DNA of 62,084 nt from Curtobacterium sp. MMLR14_010 (GTDB lineage Bacteria; Actinomycetota; Actinomycetes; Actinomycetales; Microbacteriaceae). The notes beneath the pieces were generated by a model that made no database searches, was not told the DNA's origin, and saw only the letters and a list, made by a program, of their open reading frames with translations. The DNA is taken from positions 2,488 to 64,571 of the forward strand of contig NZ_MJGV01000027.1 of assembly GCF_001865015.1 (NCBI RefSeq), written 5' to 3'. Shown piece after piece: positions 7,555-16,853 of this stretch. The translations under genes and the position numbers were made by a program. The stretch's first letter is position 1; every line of letters starts with the position of its first letter.

Positions 7555-8340
7555 TCAGACGGAGGCGAGCTCCTCGCCGAACACCTCGGCCAGGAACACC
7601 TGGAGCGCCTGCCACGAGCGGCGGTCGGCGCGCTCCTGGTACTGCGCGCCGTGGTCGGGAGCGTCGGTGCCGGGGACGGCGAAGGCGTGCATCGCCCCTG
7701 CGTAGGTGACGACCTGCCAGTCGACCTCGGGGGCGCCGCGCATCTCGTCCTGCCACGCCTGCAGGGTCTCGTCGGGCACGACGGGGTCGGCCGCGCCGGT
7801 CAGGACGAGCAGCTTCGTGCGGATCTGGGCCGCGTCGGAGGGGTCGTGGGCGATGAGGCCGCCGTGGAACGACACAGCACCGGCCAGGTCGGCGCCGGTG
7901 CGGGCGAGCTCGAGCGCCGCGGACCCGCCGAAGCAGTAGCCCATCACGACGATCCGCGAGTGGTCGACGTCGGGGTCCTCGCGGAGCCGGTCGAGGCCCG
8001 CCTGCACCCGCGCCCGCATGAGCGGCAGGTCCTGGTAGAACGAGCCGGCGACCTCGGCCGCGGTGTCGTCGCCGGGGCGGACGCCCTCGCCGTAGACGTC
8101 GGCGCCGAACGCGACGTAGCCCAGTCGCGCGAGCATCGTGACGCGGGCTTCGACGTGCTCGTTCACCCCGTGCCAGTCGTGGATGACGAGCACCGCCGGG
8201 CGGGGGCCCGACGCAGCGTGGTCCTTCGCGAGGACACCCGCCAGGGCCGTCCCCTCGTGGTCGTAGCGGACGGGCTCGACACGGATGTCGGCTCCGGCGG
8301 GTTCGGGAACGGTGGCGAGGACGTCGTCGGTGGTGGTCAT
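7555..8340 (-). CDS. Dienelactone hydrolase family protein
   Basis: A 261-residue alpha/beta hydrolase. The nucleophile is a cysteine, C136, in the elbow MGYCFGGS, rather than serine, which is diagnostic of the dienelactone hydrolase family. The acid D185 (TGAADPVVPDE) and H218 (YAGAMHAF) complete the triad. The family cleaves dienelactones in aromatic degradation, but chromosomal copies without catechol genes nearby often have other ester or thioester substrates. No aromatic-degradation genes are visible here. The start is ATG at 8340 (MTTTDDV); upstream extension is not convincing. It is monocistronic. Confidence 0.88.
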   Translation of the reverse strand: MTTTDDVLATVPEPAGADIRVEPVRYDHEGTALAGVLAKDHAASGPRPAVLVIHDWHGVNEHVEARVTMLARLGYVAFGADVYGEGVRPGDDTAAEVAGSFYQDLPLMRARVQAGLDRLREDPDVDHSRIVVMGYCFGGSAALELARTGADLAGAVSFHGGLIAHDPSDAAQIRTKLLVLTGAADPVVPDETLQAWQDEMRGAPEVDWQVVTYAGAMHAFAVPGTDAPDHGAQYQERADRRSWQALQVFLAEVFGEELASV

Positions 8341-8410
8341 GCCACGGACGCTACGCGCCGACGCCACGGCGCCAGCCGAGCGGCCAGGCGCCACCTACGC
8401 CCGACCTCGC

Positions 8411-9832
8411 TCAGCAGTCGATGTTGTCCCAGCCCTCGGGCCCCTCGGACCCGGCGGCGTAGTCGTCCAGCGGCGTCGTGCCGGCCTTCCACGCCGTGAC
8501 GAAGGGCTCGACGACCTTCCAGCCCTGCACGGCACTGTCCCCGCGCACGGAGAGCGTCGCGTCGCCCTCGAGCACGCCGGCGAGCACCTCGCCGTACGCA
8601 CTGAGCCGTCCGGGGTTGAACGTCGTCTCGAGCACGGTGTGGTCGATCGTGTACGGGTCGCCCGGGCCGTTGACGTTGAGCTCGAGGTCCATCTTGTCCG
8701 GGGCGATCCAGATGCGGAGCCGGTCGGGGCGCTGCACGCCGGTGAGCCCGTCGGGCACGTGCGGGGAGTCCTTGAACGTGATGACGATCTCGCGGCGCTG
8801 GGCTCCGAGCGCCTTGCCGGACCGCAGGGTGAAGGGGACGCCGGCCCAGCGCCAGTTCGCGATCTCGAGCCGGATCTGCGCGAGGGTCTCGGTGCCGATG
8901 GACGGGTCGACGCCGTCCTCGTCGACGTAGGACGGCAGCGTCCGCTCCCCCACCGTTCCGGCGGTGTACCGCGCCCGACGCCCGGCCGTGAGCGGGTCCC
9001 CGCCCCACGGCCGCACGGCGCGGAGCACGAGCTCCTTCTGCGTGCGGAGGTCGTCTGCGTCGATCGACGCGGGGGCCTCCATCGCCACGACGGCCATGAC
9101 CTGGAGCAGGTGGCTCTGGATCATGTCGACGAGGGCACCGGCCTTGTCGTAGTAGCGGGCGCGGCCCTCGAGCCCGAGGGTCTCGTCGTAGACGATGTCG
9201 ACGCGCTCGACGTGGACGGACGACAGCAGCGGCTCGATGATGCGGTTCGCGAAGCGCAGGCCGAGCAGGTTCAGCACGGTGGCCCGGCCGAGGAAGTGGT
9301 CGACGCGGTGGATCCGCGACTCGGGCAGGAACGAGTGCAGCACGTCGTTCAGGTGCTCGGCGCTCTCGGCGTCGGTGCCGAACGGCTTCTCGAGCGCCAG
9401 GCGGGTGCCGGCCGGCAGGTCGAGGTCCTTGAGGACGGCGCAGCTCTTCTCGGTCACGGCGGGCGGCAGCGCGAAGTAGACCGCCGGGTCGTGGTGGCAT
9501 TCCGCCAGCAGGGCCGTGAGGTCGTCGGCACTCGTGACGTCGGCCTTGCGGTAGCTCGAGGCGTCGACGACGTCCTGCAGCCGCTTCGACAGGGTCGCGT
9601 CGCCGGAGGCGCCCTCGTCCCCCTCGTTCTTCGACGCCTGTGCGTCTTCGAACGCGTCGTGGACCAGTCGCTTCCAGTCGGCGTCCGCGATGTCCTCGAC
9701 ACCGGCCCCGACGAGCTGGATCTCCCAGTCCTGCTTGACCTCCAGCAGGGTCGCGAGGCCCGGCAGCAGCAGTCGCTTGGACAGGTCCCCGCTCGCGCCG
9801 AGGATGAGCAGTGTGGTCTGGAGGCTCGCCAT
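8411..9832 (-). CDS. zwf: Glucose-6-phosphate 1-dehydrogenase, stand-alone
   Basis: A 473-residue enzyme of the G6PDH family, oxidising glucose 6-phosphate to 6-phosphogluconolactone with NAD(P). The Rossmann motif GASGDLSKR is at 12-20 and EKPFG at 148-152. The active-site segment reads DHFLGRA at 178-184, where the usual signature is DHYLGKE, so the phosphate-binding lysine is replaced by arginine. It is slightly shorter than typical. It also stands alone, without tkt, tal, opcA or pgl, which flank the main zwf of most actinobacteria. It may be a second paralogue. The last residues end in WDNIDC. Confidence 0.85.
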   Translation of the reverse strand: MASLQTTLLILGASGDLSKRLLLPGLATLLEVKQDWEIQLVGAGVEDIADADWKRLVHDAFEDAQASKNEGDEGASGDATLSKRLQDVVDASSYRKADVTSADDLTALLAECHHDPAVYFALPPAVTEKSCAVLKDLDLPAGTRLALEKPFGTDAESAEHLNDVLHSFLPESRIHRVDHFLGRATVLNLLGLRFANRIIEPLLSSVHVERVDIVYDETLGLEGRARYYDKAGALVDMIQSHLLQVMAVVAMEAPASIDADDLRTQKELVLRAVRPWGGDPLTAGRRARYTAGTVGERTLPSYVDEDGVDPSIGTETLAQIRLEIANWRWAGVPFTLRSGKALGAQRREIVITFKDSPHVPDGLTGVQRPDRLRIWIAPDKMDLELNVNGPGDPYTIDHTVLETTFNPGRLSAYGEVLAGVLEGDATLSVRGDSAVQGWKVVEPFVTAWKAGTTPLDDYAAGSEGPEGWDNIDC

Positions 9833-9911
9833 GCCCCAGACCGTACCCACCGGTTCCGGTGCGTGGTCGGCTGGTTCCAATACTGTGGGGCCGACGGCGC
9901 GAGGGAGCACC

Positions 9912-11069
9912 ATGACGAATGACGAGACCGGCCGACGACTGCGCGTGGTCGTCGTGGGCACGGGGATGATCGCCGCGGTGCACGTCCGCGCCGCCAGGGC
10001 CGCCGGGGCCGAGGTGCTCGGGGTCCTCGGGCGGACCCCGGAGCGGTCCGTGCAGGTCGCCGCGCAGCTCGACGTCCCCACCGGCTACGCCTCCCTCGAC
10101 GACGTGATCACGGACCGGCCCGACGTCGTGCACGTCTGCACGCCGAACGACCAGCACCACCCCCAGGCGCTCGCGGTCATCCGCGCCGGCATCAACGTCG
10201 TGTGCGAGAAGCCCCTCGCGGTGTCGAGCGAGCAGGCCCGTGAACTCGAACAGGCTGCGCGCGCGGCCGGAGTCGTCGCGACGGTGCCCTTCGTCTACCG
10301 CTTCCACCCGATGGTGCGCGAGGTCCGGGCGAAGATCGCGGACGGCGACCTCGGCCGCGTCCTCGCGGTGCACGGCCACTACCTGCAGGACTGGATGCTC
10401 GACGAGGACTCGTCCTCGTGGCGGGTCGACGCCGGCGCCGGCGGGATGTCGCGGGCGTTCGCCGACATCGGCTCGCACTGGTGCGACCTCGTCGAGTTCG
10501 TCACCGGCGAGCGCTTCGCGTCCGTCAGCGCCGTCACCGACATCGTCTTCCCGACCCGACCGGCCGCGTCGGGGCCGTCCTTCTCCGGCTCCCCCGACCC
10601 GGACCCGATCGCGGACGCGAGCACCCGCGCCGAGGTCACGACCGAGGACACCGCCGTCGCCACCTTCCGCACCGGAACCGGCCGCATCGGCAACGTCGTC
10701 ATCTCGCAGGTGTCAGCCGGTCGGAAGAACCGCCTGTGGTTCGAGGTCGACGGCACCCGCGGTTCGGCCGCGTTCGACCAGGAGAGCCCCGAGTCCGCCT
10801 GGTTCGGCAACGAGCGCGGGGCGCAGATCCTGGTCCGCGACCCGTCGCAGGGGTCCGTCGACCAGCGGCGCCTGGCGGTCGTGCCGTCGGGTCACCCGCA
10901 GGGCTACCTCGACGCCTTCGCCGCGTTCGTCGCCGACACGTACACGGCGGTCCGGACGGGCGTCGCCCCGGACGGGCTGCCGACGTTCGCCGACGGGGCG
11001 CGGTCCGCGCAGATCATCGACGCCGTGGTCGCCAGCGCCGGCGACGACACCTGGAAGGAGATCGCATGA
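9912..11069 (+). CDS. Gfo/Idh/MocA family oxidoreductase
   Basis: A 385-residue NAD(P)-dependent sugar or inositol dehydrogenase. The N-terminal Rossmann fold (1-125) has VVVGTGMIAAVH, and the family EKPLAV motif with its nicotinamide-contacting lysine is near residue 100. The C-terminal substrate domain has the DIGSHWCDLVEFV segment with the usual catalytic His. The stop overlaps the next ATG (ATGA), coupling it to a sugar phosphate isomerase/epimerase-type protein. Such pairs typically act in inositol, scyllo-inositol or rare-sugar catabolism. No transporter lies nearby, so the substrate is undetermined. It is divergent from zwf. Confidence 0.9.
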   Translation: MTNDETGRRLRVVVVGTGMIAAVHVRAARAAGAEVLGVLGRTPERSVQVAAQLDVPTGYASLDDVITDRPDVVHVCTPNDQHHPQALAVIRAGINVVCEKPLAVSSEQARELEQAARAAGVVATVPFVYRFHPMVREVRAKIADGDLGRVLAVHGHYLQDWMLDEDSSSWRVDAGAGGMSRAFADIGSHWCDLVEFVTGERFASVSAVTDIVFPTRPAASGPSFSGSPDPDPIADASTRAEVTTEDTAVATFRTGTGRIGNVVISQVSAGRKNRLWFEVDGTRGSAAFDQESPESAWFGNERGAQILVRDPSQGSVDQRRLAVVPSGHPQGYLDAFAAFVADTYTAVRTGVAPDGLPTFADGARSAQIIDAVVASAGDDTWKEIA

Positions 11070-11992
11070 AGCTCGGGATGCTCACCGCGTGCCTGCCCGG
11101 CTGGTCGCTCGACCGTATCGCGGACTTCGCCCAGGGCCAGGGCTACGAGCGGCTCGAGGTCGCCGTCTGGCCCGGCACGGGTGGCCGTGACTTCGAGGCG
11201 GCACACCTGCCCGTCGCGACCCTCACCGACGAGGACGCGGCCGCGACCCGGGAGCTGCTCGACCGCACCGGGCTCGAGATCAGCGCCCTCGCCTACTACG
11301 AGAACAACCTGCACCAGGACCCCGCCCGTCGCGCGGAGATCCGCACCCACCTCGAGCACGCGATCGACGCCGCCCAGACGCTCGGTGTCCCGTACGTCGG
11401 CACCTTCATCGGCCGCGACATGACGAAGTCGGTGCGCGAGAACATGGCCGAGGGCGACCGGGTCCTGCCGGAGCTCGTGGACTACGCCGGCGAGCGCGGC
11501 GTGCAGCTCATCATCGAGAACTGCGTGATGGAGGGCTGGCACCCCGACGGCTACCCCGGCAACATCGCGTACTCCCCCGAGCTCTGGGGCTGGGTGACGG
11601 GGCTCGGCTTCGGTCTGAACTGGGACCCGTCCCACCTGACCTGGATCGGCATCGACCCCGTCGAGACGATCCTGCCGTTCGCCGAGCACATCGTGCACGC
11701 GCAGGCGAAGGACCTCGAGCTCTTCCCCGAGCGACGCAACGCGTACGGCTTCTTCGGCAAGGTGGACAAGGGCGACGACCCCTGGGACATGGGCTGGTGG
11801 CGGTTCCGCGTGCCGGGTCGCGGTGTCGTCGACTGGCCGCACGTGGTGGACCGGCTCTACGAGGCCGGCTTCACCGGCACCCTCTCGGTCGAGCACGAGG
11901 ACCCGCTCTGGGGCGGCACCGACGAGAAGGTCCTCGAGGGGCTGCGCATCGCGCACCGCACCCTCCGTCCGCTGATCGCGGAAGAGCGGTAG
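11066..11992 (+). CDS. Sugar phosphate isomerase/epimerase (TIM barrel, AP_endonuc_2)
   Basis: A 308-residue xylose-isomerase-like TIM barrel. Metal-ligand candidates are the Glu of LIIENCVME, the Asp/His of NWDPSHLTWIG, the His of IVHAQAKD and the Glu of LSVEHEDPLW near the C-terminus, all matching the inosose dehydratase / ketose epimerase superfamily. Translation is coupled to the Idh/MocA dehydrogenase by ATGA overlap, so the pair probably runs two consecutive steps on one sugar or inositol. A hairpin of the palindrome family follows and ends the two-gene operon. Confidence 0.88.
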   Translation: MKLGMLTACLPGWSLDRIADFAQGQGYERLEVAVWPGTGGRDFEAAHLPVATLTDEDAAATRELLDRTGLEISALAYYENNLHQDPARRAEIRTHLEHAIDAAQTLGVPYVGTFIGRDMTKSVRENMAEGDRVLPELVDYAGERGVQLIIENCVMEGWHPDGYPGNIAYSPELWGWVTGLGFGLNWDPSHLTWIGIDPVETILPFAEHIVHAQAKDLELFPERRNAYGFFGKVDKGDDPWDMGWWRFRVPGRGVVDWPHVVDRLYEAGFTGTLSVEHEDPLWGGTDEKVLEGLRIAHRTLRPLIAEER

Positions 11993-12000
11993 TCGGACAG

Positions 12001-12046
12001 GAGGCTCGGTGCAGGTGACCGACGTCGGTCACCTCCGCCGAGCCTC
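12001..12046 (+). terminator. Terminator hairpin, GAGGCTCGG family
   Basis: A nested palindrome: outer arms GAGGCTCGG / CCGAGCCTC (12001-12009, 12038-12046) and an inner perfect stem GGTGACC / GGTCACC around GACGTC. It begins 8 bases after the isomerase stop. Confidence 0.75.
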
Positions 12047-12175
12047 TCCCCACCGGCACGGCCGGTCCGCCGCTGGCGCGTCGCCCCGGAACCGGCGGCG
12101 TGGGCCCAGGCCGGATCTGCCGGAGGGACGCGGTCCCTGGGAGCCGGTCCGCGCGCTCCCGCGCACGCTGGGTGC

Positions 12176-13990
12176 ATGAGCCAGACCGTGAGCGACTTCG
12201 TCATCGACCGCATCAAGACGTGGGGCGTCTCGCGCGTCTTCGGGTACCCGGGCGACGGGATCGGCGCCTTCGACGGCGCACTCGGGAAGGCCGCCGGGAA
12301 GGGCGAGGGGCTGGAGTACGTCCGGCCGACGCACGAGGAGATCGCGGCCCTGATGGCGACCGCCCACGCCAAGTTCACCGGCGAGGTCGGGGTGTGCGTC
12401 GCGACGTCGAGCCCGGGTGCGTTCCACCTGCTGAACGGGCTGTACGACGCGCAGATGGACAACCAGCCCGTCGTCGCGATCGTCGGACAGCAGGGGCTCG
12501 CGTCGATCGGGTCGTTCACGCAGCAGGAGTCGAACCTCGAGCGGGTGTTCGCCGACGTCGCCTGCTACGTGCAGACCGTCGCCACCCCGGAGTCCGTCGG
12601 GGTCGTCCTCGACACCGCGTTCCGCACCGCCTCGCTCCGGAAGCAGCCGGCCGTGGTGATCCTGCCGCACGACGTGCAGGCGATGTCCTACGACGCCCCG
12701 CCGCTGGAGCACTGGGCGTCCCGGTCGAGCGACGTGCCGGCCTCGACACGGATCACGCCGCCCGCCGACGAGATCCAGAAGATGGCGGACATCATCAACG
12801 CCGGCTCGAAGGTGACGTTCCTGGTCGGCGCCGGTGCACGCGGTGCCACGGAGCAGGTGCTCGCCGCCGCCGAGAAGGCCGGCGCCGGCATCATCACAGC
12901 GCTGCGCGGGAAGGACGTGATCCCGTCCGACGTGCCGTACCACTCGCAGCAGCTCGGCCTGCTCGGGTCGCTGCCGTCGCTGCACCAGATCCGGGACTGC
13001 GACACGCTCGTGCTGCTCGGGACGAACTACCCCTACGGCGAGTACATGCCGAAGAGCGGGCAGGCGCGGGGCATCCAGGTCGACATCAAGCCGGAGCAGC
13101 TCGGGCTGCGGTACCCGACCGAGCTGAACCTGTGGGGCGACGTCGGGTCGACCCTGGACGCGGTGCTGCCGCTGCTCGAGCAGACCGATGACACCTCGTT
13201 CCAGGACACCGTCGCGTCGGAGATGCGCGAGTGGGAGTCCGAGATGCGGGCCCAGGCCGAGGTCGAGTACTCCGACGGCGTCAACCCGAGGCGGGTGATC
13301 CAGGCCGTGAACGACCGGCTGCCCGATGGCGTCACCGTGACTGCGGACGCCGGCACCACGGCGGACTGGTACGGCCACCACATCCGGCTGCGGAAGGGCA
13401 TGCGCGGTGACATGTCCGGACGCCTGGCGACGATGCTCGCGGCGATGCCGTACGCCGTCGCCGCGAAGTTCGCGTTCCCCGACCGTCCCGCCGTCTGCAC
13501 GATCGGCGACGGCGCGTTCCAGATGCTCGGCATGAACGAGCTCATCACCGTGAAGAAGTACATGGCGGCCTGGCCGAACCAGCAACTGGTCGTCGTGGTC
13601 ATGCACAACGACGACCTCGGGCAGGTCTCGTGGGAGATGCGCACCGAGGACGGCAACCCGATGTGGCCGGGCTCGCAGGACGTCGAGACGATGGACTACG
13701 CCGGGTACGCGACGCTGCTCGGGTTCCAGGGGATCGCGGTGCACGAGGACTCCGAGGTGGACGCCGCCGTCGAGCGGGCCTTCGCGCACCAGGGCGTGAC
13801 GCTCATCGACGCTTACGTGAGCCGCAACGTGCCGCCGCTGCCGCCGCACATCACGAAGGAGTACGCGATCAACACGGCCAAGAGCCTGCTGAAGGGCGAC
13901 CCGGTCGAGCTCGGCGTGGTGAAGGACTCGGCGAAGGCGATGGCGGCGGAGGTCACCGAGCGGGTCAAGGGCGCGCTCGGGCGGGACTGA
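12176..13990 (+). CDS. ThDP-dependent oxidase/synthase (pyruvate oxidase / acetolactate synthase-like)
   Basis: A 604-residue thiamine-diphosphate enzyme with the three classical domains. The PYR domain (1-175) has the catalytic Glu in RPTHEEIAAL (about 54). A central domain spans about 195-330, and the PP domain (about 370-560) has the Mg/ThDP motif GDG (444-446), followed after about 27 residues by HNDD. The overall pattern and length fit the group annotated as pyruvate dehydrogenase (quinone) or thiamine-requiring enzyme, in which poxB-like and ilvB-like proteins cannot be separated by eye. The C-terminal tail is Lys/Ala-rich and may contact the membrane. No ilvN is nearby, which argues against biosynthetic acetolactate synthase. 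Confidence 0.86.
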   Translation: MSQTVSDFVIDRIKTWGVSRVFGYPGDGIGAFDGALGKAAGKGEGLEYVRPTHEEIAALMATAHAKFTGEVGVCVATSSPGAFHLLNGLYDAQMDNQPVVAIVGQQGLASIGSFTQQESNLERVFADVACYVQTVATPESVGVVLDTAFRTASLRKQPAVVILPHDVQAMSYDAPPLEHWASRSSDVPASTRITPPADEIQKMADIINAGSKVTFLVGAGARGATEQVLAAAEKAGAGIITALRGKDVIPSDVPYHSQQLGLLGSLPSLHQIRDCDTLVLLGTNYPYGEYMPKSGQARGIQVDIKPEQLGLRYPTELNLWGDVGSTLDAVLPLLEQTDDTSFQDTVASEMREWESEMRAQAEVEYSDGVNPRRVIQAVNDRLPDGVTVTADAGTTADWYGHHIRLRKGMRGDMSGRLATMLAAMPYAVAAKFAFPDRPAVCTIGDGAFQMLGMNELITVKKYMAAWPNQQLVVVVMHNDDLGQVSWEMRTEDGNPMWPGSQDVETMDYAGYATLLGFQGIAVHEDSEVDAAVERAFAHQGVTLIDAYVSRNVPPLPPHITKEYAINTAKSLLKGDPVELGVVKDSAKAMAAEVTERVKGALGRD

Positions 13991-14076
13991 CGCGGTCGTC
14001 CGCCGTGTGAACACCGTGTGACGGTCGCGAGGGTGGTCTGGCGCGTCGCCTGTGAGTCCTCCTAGGTTCGACGGCG

Positions 14077-16404
14077 ATGAACGCACACTCCTCCCTCCGC
14101 ACGCGCGTCGGCCGCACCGGTCTCGCACTCGCCACCGCCGGTGTCCTCGTCGCCCTGTCCGTCCCGTCGGTGGCCTCCGCTGCCGAGGGCGACACGACGA
14201 TCGACGTCTACGACGTGAACGACTTCCACGGCCGCATCGCCCAGTCCCTGAGCGCGCCGCCCCGCTCCGGCGACGCCGCCGGTGCCGCGGTGCTCGCCGG
14301 CGCCCTCGACCAGCTCCGGGGCGACGACCCCTCGACCTCCGCGTTCGTGAGCGCCGGCGACAACATCGGCGCCTCCACGTTCGAGTCCTTCATCCAGCAG
14401 GACCAGCCCACGATCGACGTCCTCAACGCGATGGACCTTTCCGTGAGCGCGATCGGCAACCACGAGCTCGACAAGGGCCGCGCCGACCTGCAGGACCGCG
14501 TGATCGGGCCCGACGACGCCCGCAACGCGCAGTGGGACTACATCTCCGCGAACATCCTCGACCGGGCGACCGGCGAGCCCGCGTTCGACCCGTACTCGGT
14601 CCAGGAGATCAGCGGCAAGCGCGTCGGCTTCATCGGCGCGACCGTCGACCTCACCGGACTCGTCAGCCCCGACGGCATCGCGTCGCTCGAGATGGCCGAC
14701 ATCACCGACTCGGTCAACGCCGTCGCGACCGACCTGCTCGACGGCGACGCGGCGAACGGCGAGGCCGACGTCCTGGTCCTCATCGTCCACGACGGCGCCG
14801 AGACCGCCGCCGCGAGCGACCTCGACGGCGACAGCGCCTTCGCCCGGGCCGTGCACGGCGTGACCCCCGACGTGTCCGCCATCCTCTCCGGGCACACGCA
14901 CCAGACCTACGTCCACGACGTGGTCCCGGACGGTGGCACCGTCCCCCGCCCGGTGATCCAGACCGGGTCGTACGGCTTCAACCTCGGGCACCTCGAGCTC
15001 ACCGTCGCCGCCGACGGCAGCGTGACCGCGACCGGCGAGAACATCCGCCTGGTCGACGGCACCTTCGCGCCCGACGCCGGCGTGGCCGCGACGGTCGCCG
15101 CCGCGGTGGCCGAGGCCGACGTCCTGGGCGCCGTGGAGCTCGGCACCACCGACGTCGACATGCGCCGCGCGGTGCAGACCGACGGTAGCGAGAACCGTGG
15201 AGGCGAGTCCACGCTCGGCAACTTCGTCGCCGAGGTGCAGCGCACCGCCACCGCGGGACGCCAGGGATCCCAGATCGCGTTCATGAACCCGGGTGGGCTC
15301 CGTGCGGACCTGCTCGGTGGCACCGTCACCTACAAGGAGGCCGCGCTCGTCCAGCCGTTCGCGAACACCCTCGTCGTGCTCGACCTGACCGGCGCGCAGG
15401 TGAAGCAGGCGCTCGAGCAGCAGTGGCAGCCCCCGTCGGCCACCGGTCGTCCGTTCCTGAAGCTCGGCGTGTCCGAGGGCTTCGCGTACAGCTACGACCC
15501 CGCCGCCGCGAAGGGCTCCCGCATCACGTCGATGACGCTCGACGGTGCCGCGATCGACCCGGCGACGACGTACAAGGTCACGGTGAACTCGTTCCTGGCA
15601 TCGGGTGGCGACAACTTCACCGCCTTCGCGGGAGCCGCCGCCAAGCAGGACAGCGGCAAGGTCGACCTCGAGGCACAGGTCGAGTACTTCGAGGCCAACC
15701 CCGACGTGACCGTGGCCGACGACCAGCGTGCGGTCGGTGCCACGATCACCCCGACCCCGGCCGGCGGCTTCCAGCCCGGTGACCGCGTCTCGGTGGCGCT
15801 CTCCTCGCTGCTGTTCAGCAACGCGGCCGACCAGCCCACCTCGGTGCAGGTCAGTGCGGGCGACCAGGTGCTCGCCACGGCGGACGTCGACCCGACGGTC
15901 GTCGACACCACCGACGAGCAGGGTCGAGCGACGCTGGCGTTCGACGTGCCGGAGGCCTCGGCGCCGACGACCCGTGCGGCTGCCGCTGCCGACACGACCG
16001 ACGAGCCCCTTGTGGTGACCGTCGGCGCGACGCGGATCGTCCTGCCCGTCACGATCCCGCTCGCCGTGGCCGTGGACCCGACCGACCCGGGCACGCCGGG
16101 TGACCCGGGGACGCCGGGTGACCCGGGCGACCCTGGCACGGACCCGACGGATCCGGGCGCACCGGGGACCGACCCGGGCGACCCGGTCGCCGACCCCGTG
16201 ACGGATGACGGCAACGGCGTCGGTGGTGGTGCCGGCATCGGTGGTTCGACCGGCACGGACGCCGAGGGTGCCCCGACCACGGCCGACGGTTCGCTGGCGT
16301 ACACCGGCGCCGAGCTCATGGCGCCCGCGGCTGCCGCTGGGCTGCTGCTCCTCGCCGGCATCACCGCGATGGCGGTTGCCCGCCGCCGACGCCTGCAGCG
16401 CTGA
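14077..16404 (+). CDS. Cell-wall-anchored 5'-nucleotidase / metallophosphatase
   Basis: A 775-residue secreted enzyme of the UshA type. A signal peptide is at 1-35 (SVASA-A). The calcineurin-like phosphatase domain (about 40-310) shows NDFHG (48-52), GDNIGAS, GNHEL and the SGHTHQ dinuclear-metal motifs. The 5'-nucleotidase C-terminal domain spans about 345-540. A Pro/Gly/Asp-rich spacer at about 665-715 is built from DPGTPGDPG-like units. At the end, LAYTG (about 740-744), a hydrophobic helix and RRRR form a sorting signal of the LAxTG type cleaved by class E sortases. It likely scavenges phosphate and nucleosides at the cell surface. Confidence 0.92.
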   Translation: MNAHSSLRTRVGRTGLALATAGVLVALSVPSVASAAEGDTTIDVYDVNDFHGRIAQSLSAPPRSGDAAGAAVLAGALDQLRGDDPSTSAFVSAGDNIGASTFESFIQQDQPTIDVLNAMDLSVSAIGNHELDKGRADLQDRVIGPDDARNAQWDYISANILDRATGEPAFDPYSVQEISGKRVGFIGATVDLTGLVSPDGIASLEMADITDSVNAVATDLLDGDAANGEADVLVLIVHDGAETAAASDLDGDSAFARAVHGVTPDVSAILSGHTHQTYVHDVVPDGGTVPRPVIQTGSYGFNLGHLELTVAADGSVTATGENIRLVDGTFAPDAGVAATVAAAVAEADVLGAVELGTTDVDMRRAVQTDGSENRGGESTLGNFVAEVQRTATAGRQGSQIAFMNPGGLRADLLGGTVTYKEAALVQPFANTLVVLDLTGAQVKQALEQQWQPPSATGRPFLKLGVSEGFAYSYDPAAAKGSRITSMTLDGAAIDPATTYKVTVNSFLASGGDNFTAFAGAAAKQDSGKVDLEAQVEYFEANPDVTVADDQRAVGATITPTPAGGFQPGDRVSVALSSLLFSNAADQPTSVQVSAGDQVLATADVDPTVVDTTDEQGRATLAFDVPEASAPTTRAAAAADTTDEPLVVTVGATRIVLPVTIPLAVAVDPTDPGTPGDPGTPGDPGDPGTDPTDPGAPGTDPGDPVADPVTDDGNGVGGGAGIGGSTGTDAEGAPTTADGSLAYTGAELMAPAAAAGLLLLAGITAMAVARRRRLQR

Positions 16405-16407
16405 CCT

Positions 16408-16463
16408 GACGGGGGTGTCTCGCTGACCCGGCCTGCTCCGACGCTCAGCGAGACACCCCCGTC
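16408..16463 (+). terminator. Long-stem terminator after the nucleotidase
   Basis: Nineteen-bp perfect arms (16408-16426 and 16445-16463) around an 18-nt loop. The right-arm sequence GAGACACCCCCGTCT is repeated in the tandem array just downstream. Confidence 0.8.
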
Positions 16464-16488
16464 TCGCGCGCGCCGTCGTTCGCCATCC

Positions 16489-16642
16489 CGCGAGACACCC
16501 CCGTCTGCGCGAGACACCGGCGTCTCAGCTCCCGAAACCCCCTCGGCGCCCGCGAGACACCCCCGTCTGCGCGAGACACCGGCGTCTCAGCTCCCGAAAC
16601 CCCTCCGGCGCCCGCGAGGCACCCCCGTCTGCGCGAGACACC
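16489..16642. repeat. 62-bp tandem repeat, about 2.5 copies
   Basis: Units at 16489-16550 and 16551-16612 are nearly identical, and a partial third runs to about 16642. Each unit contains GAGACACCCCCGTCT and GAGACACCGGCGTCTC, the latter nearly palindromic. Further GAGACGCCGGCGTCTC-like motifs continue to about 16740. No gene is visible here. Confidence 0.85.
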
Positions 16643-16740
16643 TCCCGCCGCTCGAGACGCCGCCGAAAACTGCGGCGTCTCGACACTCGGGCGGCGTCTC
16701 GGTGCGACGCCGGCGTCTCGGGATGAGACGGGGGCGTCTC

Positions 16741-16853
16741 ACCTGCACCAGTACGAGCACGAACACCTGCACCAGTACGAGTACCAGCACCAGCACGAGC
16801 ACGAACACCAGCACCAGCACCAGCACCACGACGACGAGCACGAGCACGACCCG
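16741..16853. repeat. CAC/CAG/ACG-rich simple-sequence tract
   Basis: About 110 bases of degenerate hexamer repeats (variants of CACCAG, CACGAG, CACGAA). It can be read as Thr/Ser dipeptide repeats on the plus strand and Val/Leu repeats on the minus strand, but neither frame has credible flanks. The interval 16405-17225 otherwise holds no gene I can support. A hairpin of 13 bp lies at 17032-17070. Confidence 0.75.

Noticed and set aside
16489..16642. CRISPR array
   Set aside because: The 62-bp units are contiguous and nearly identical throughout, with no unique spacers and no cas genes.
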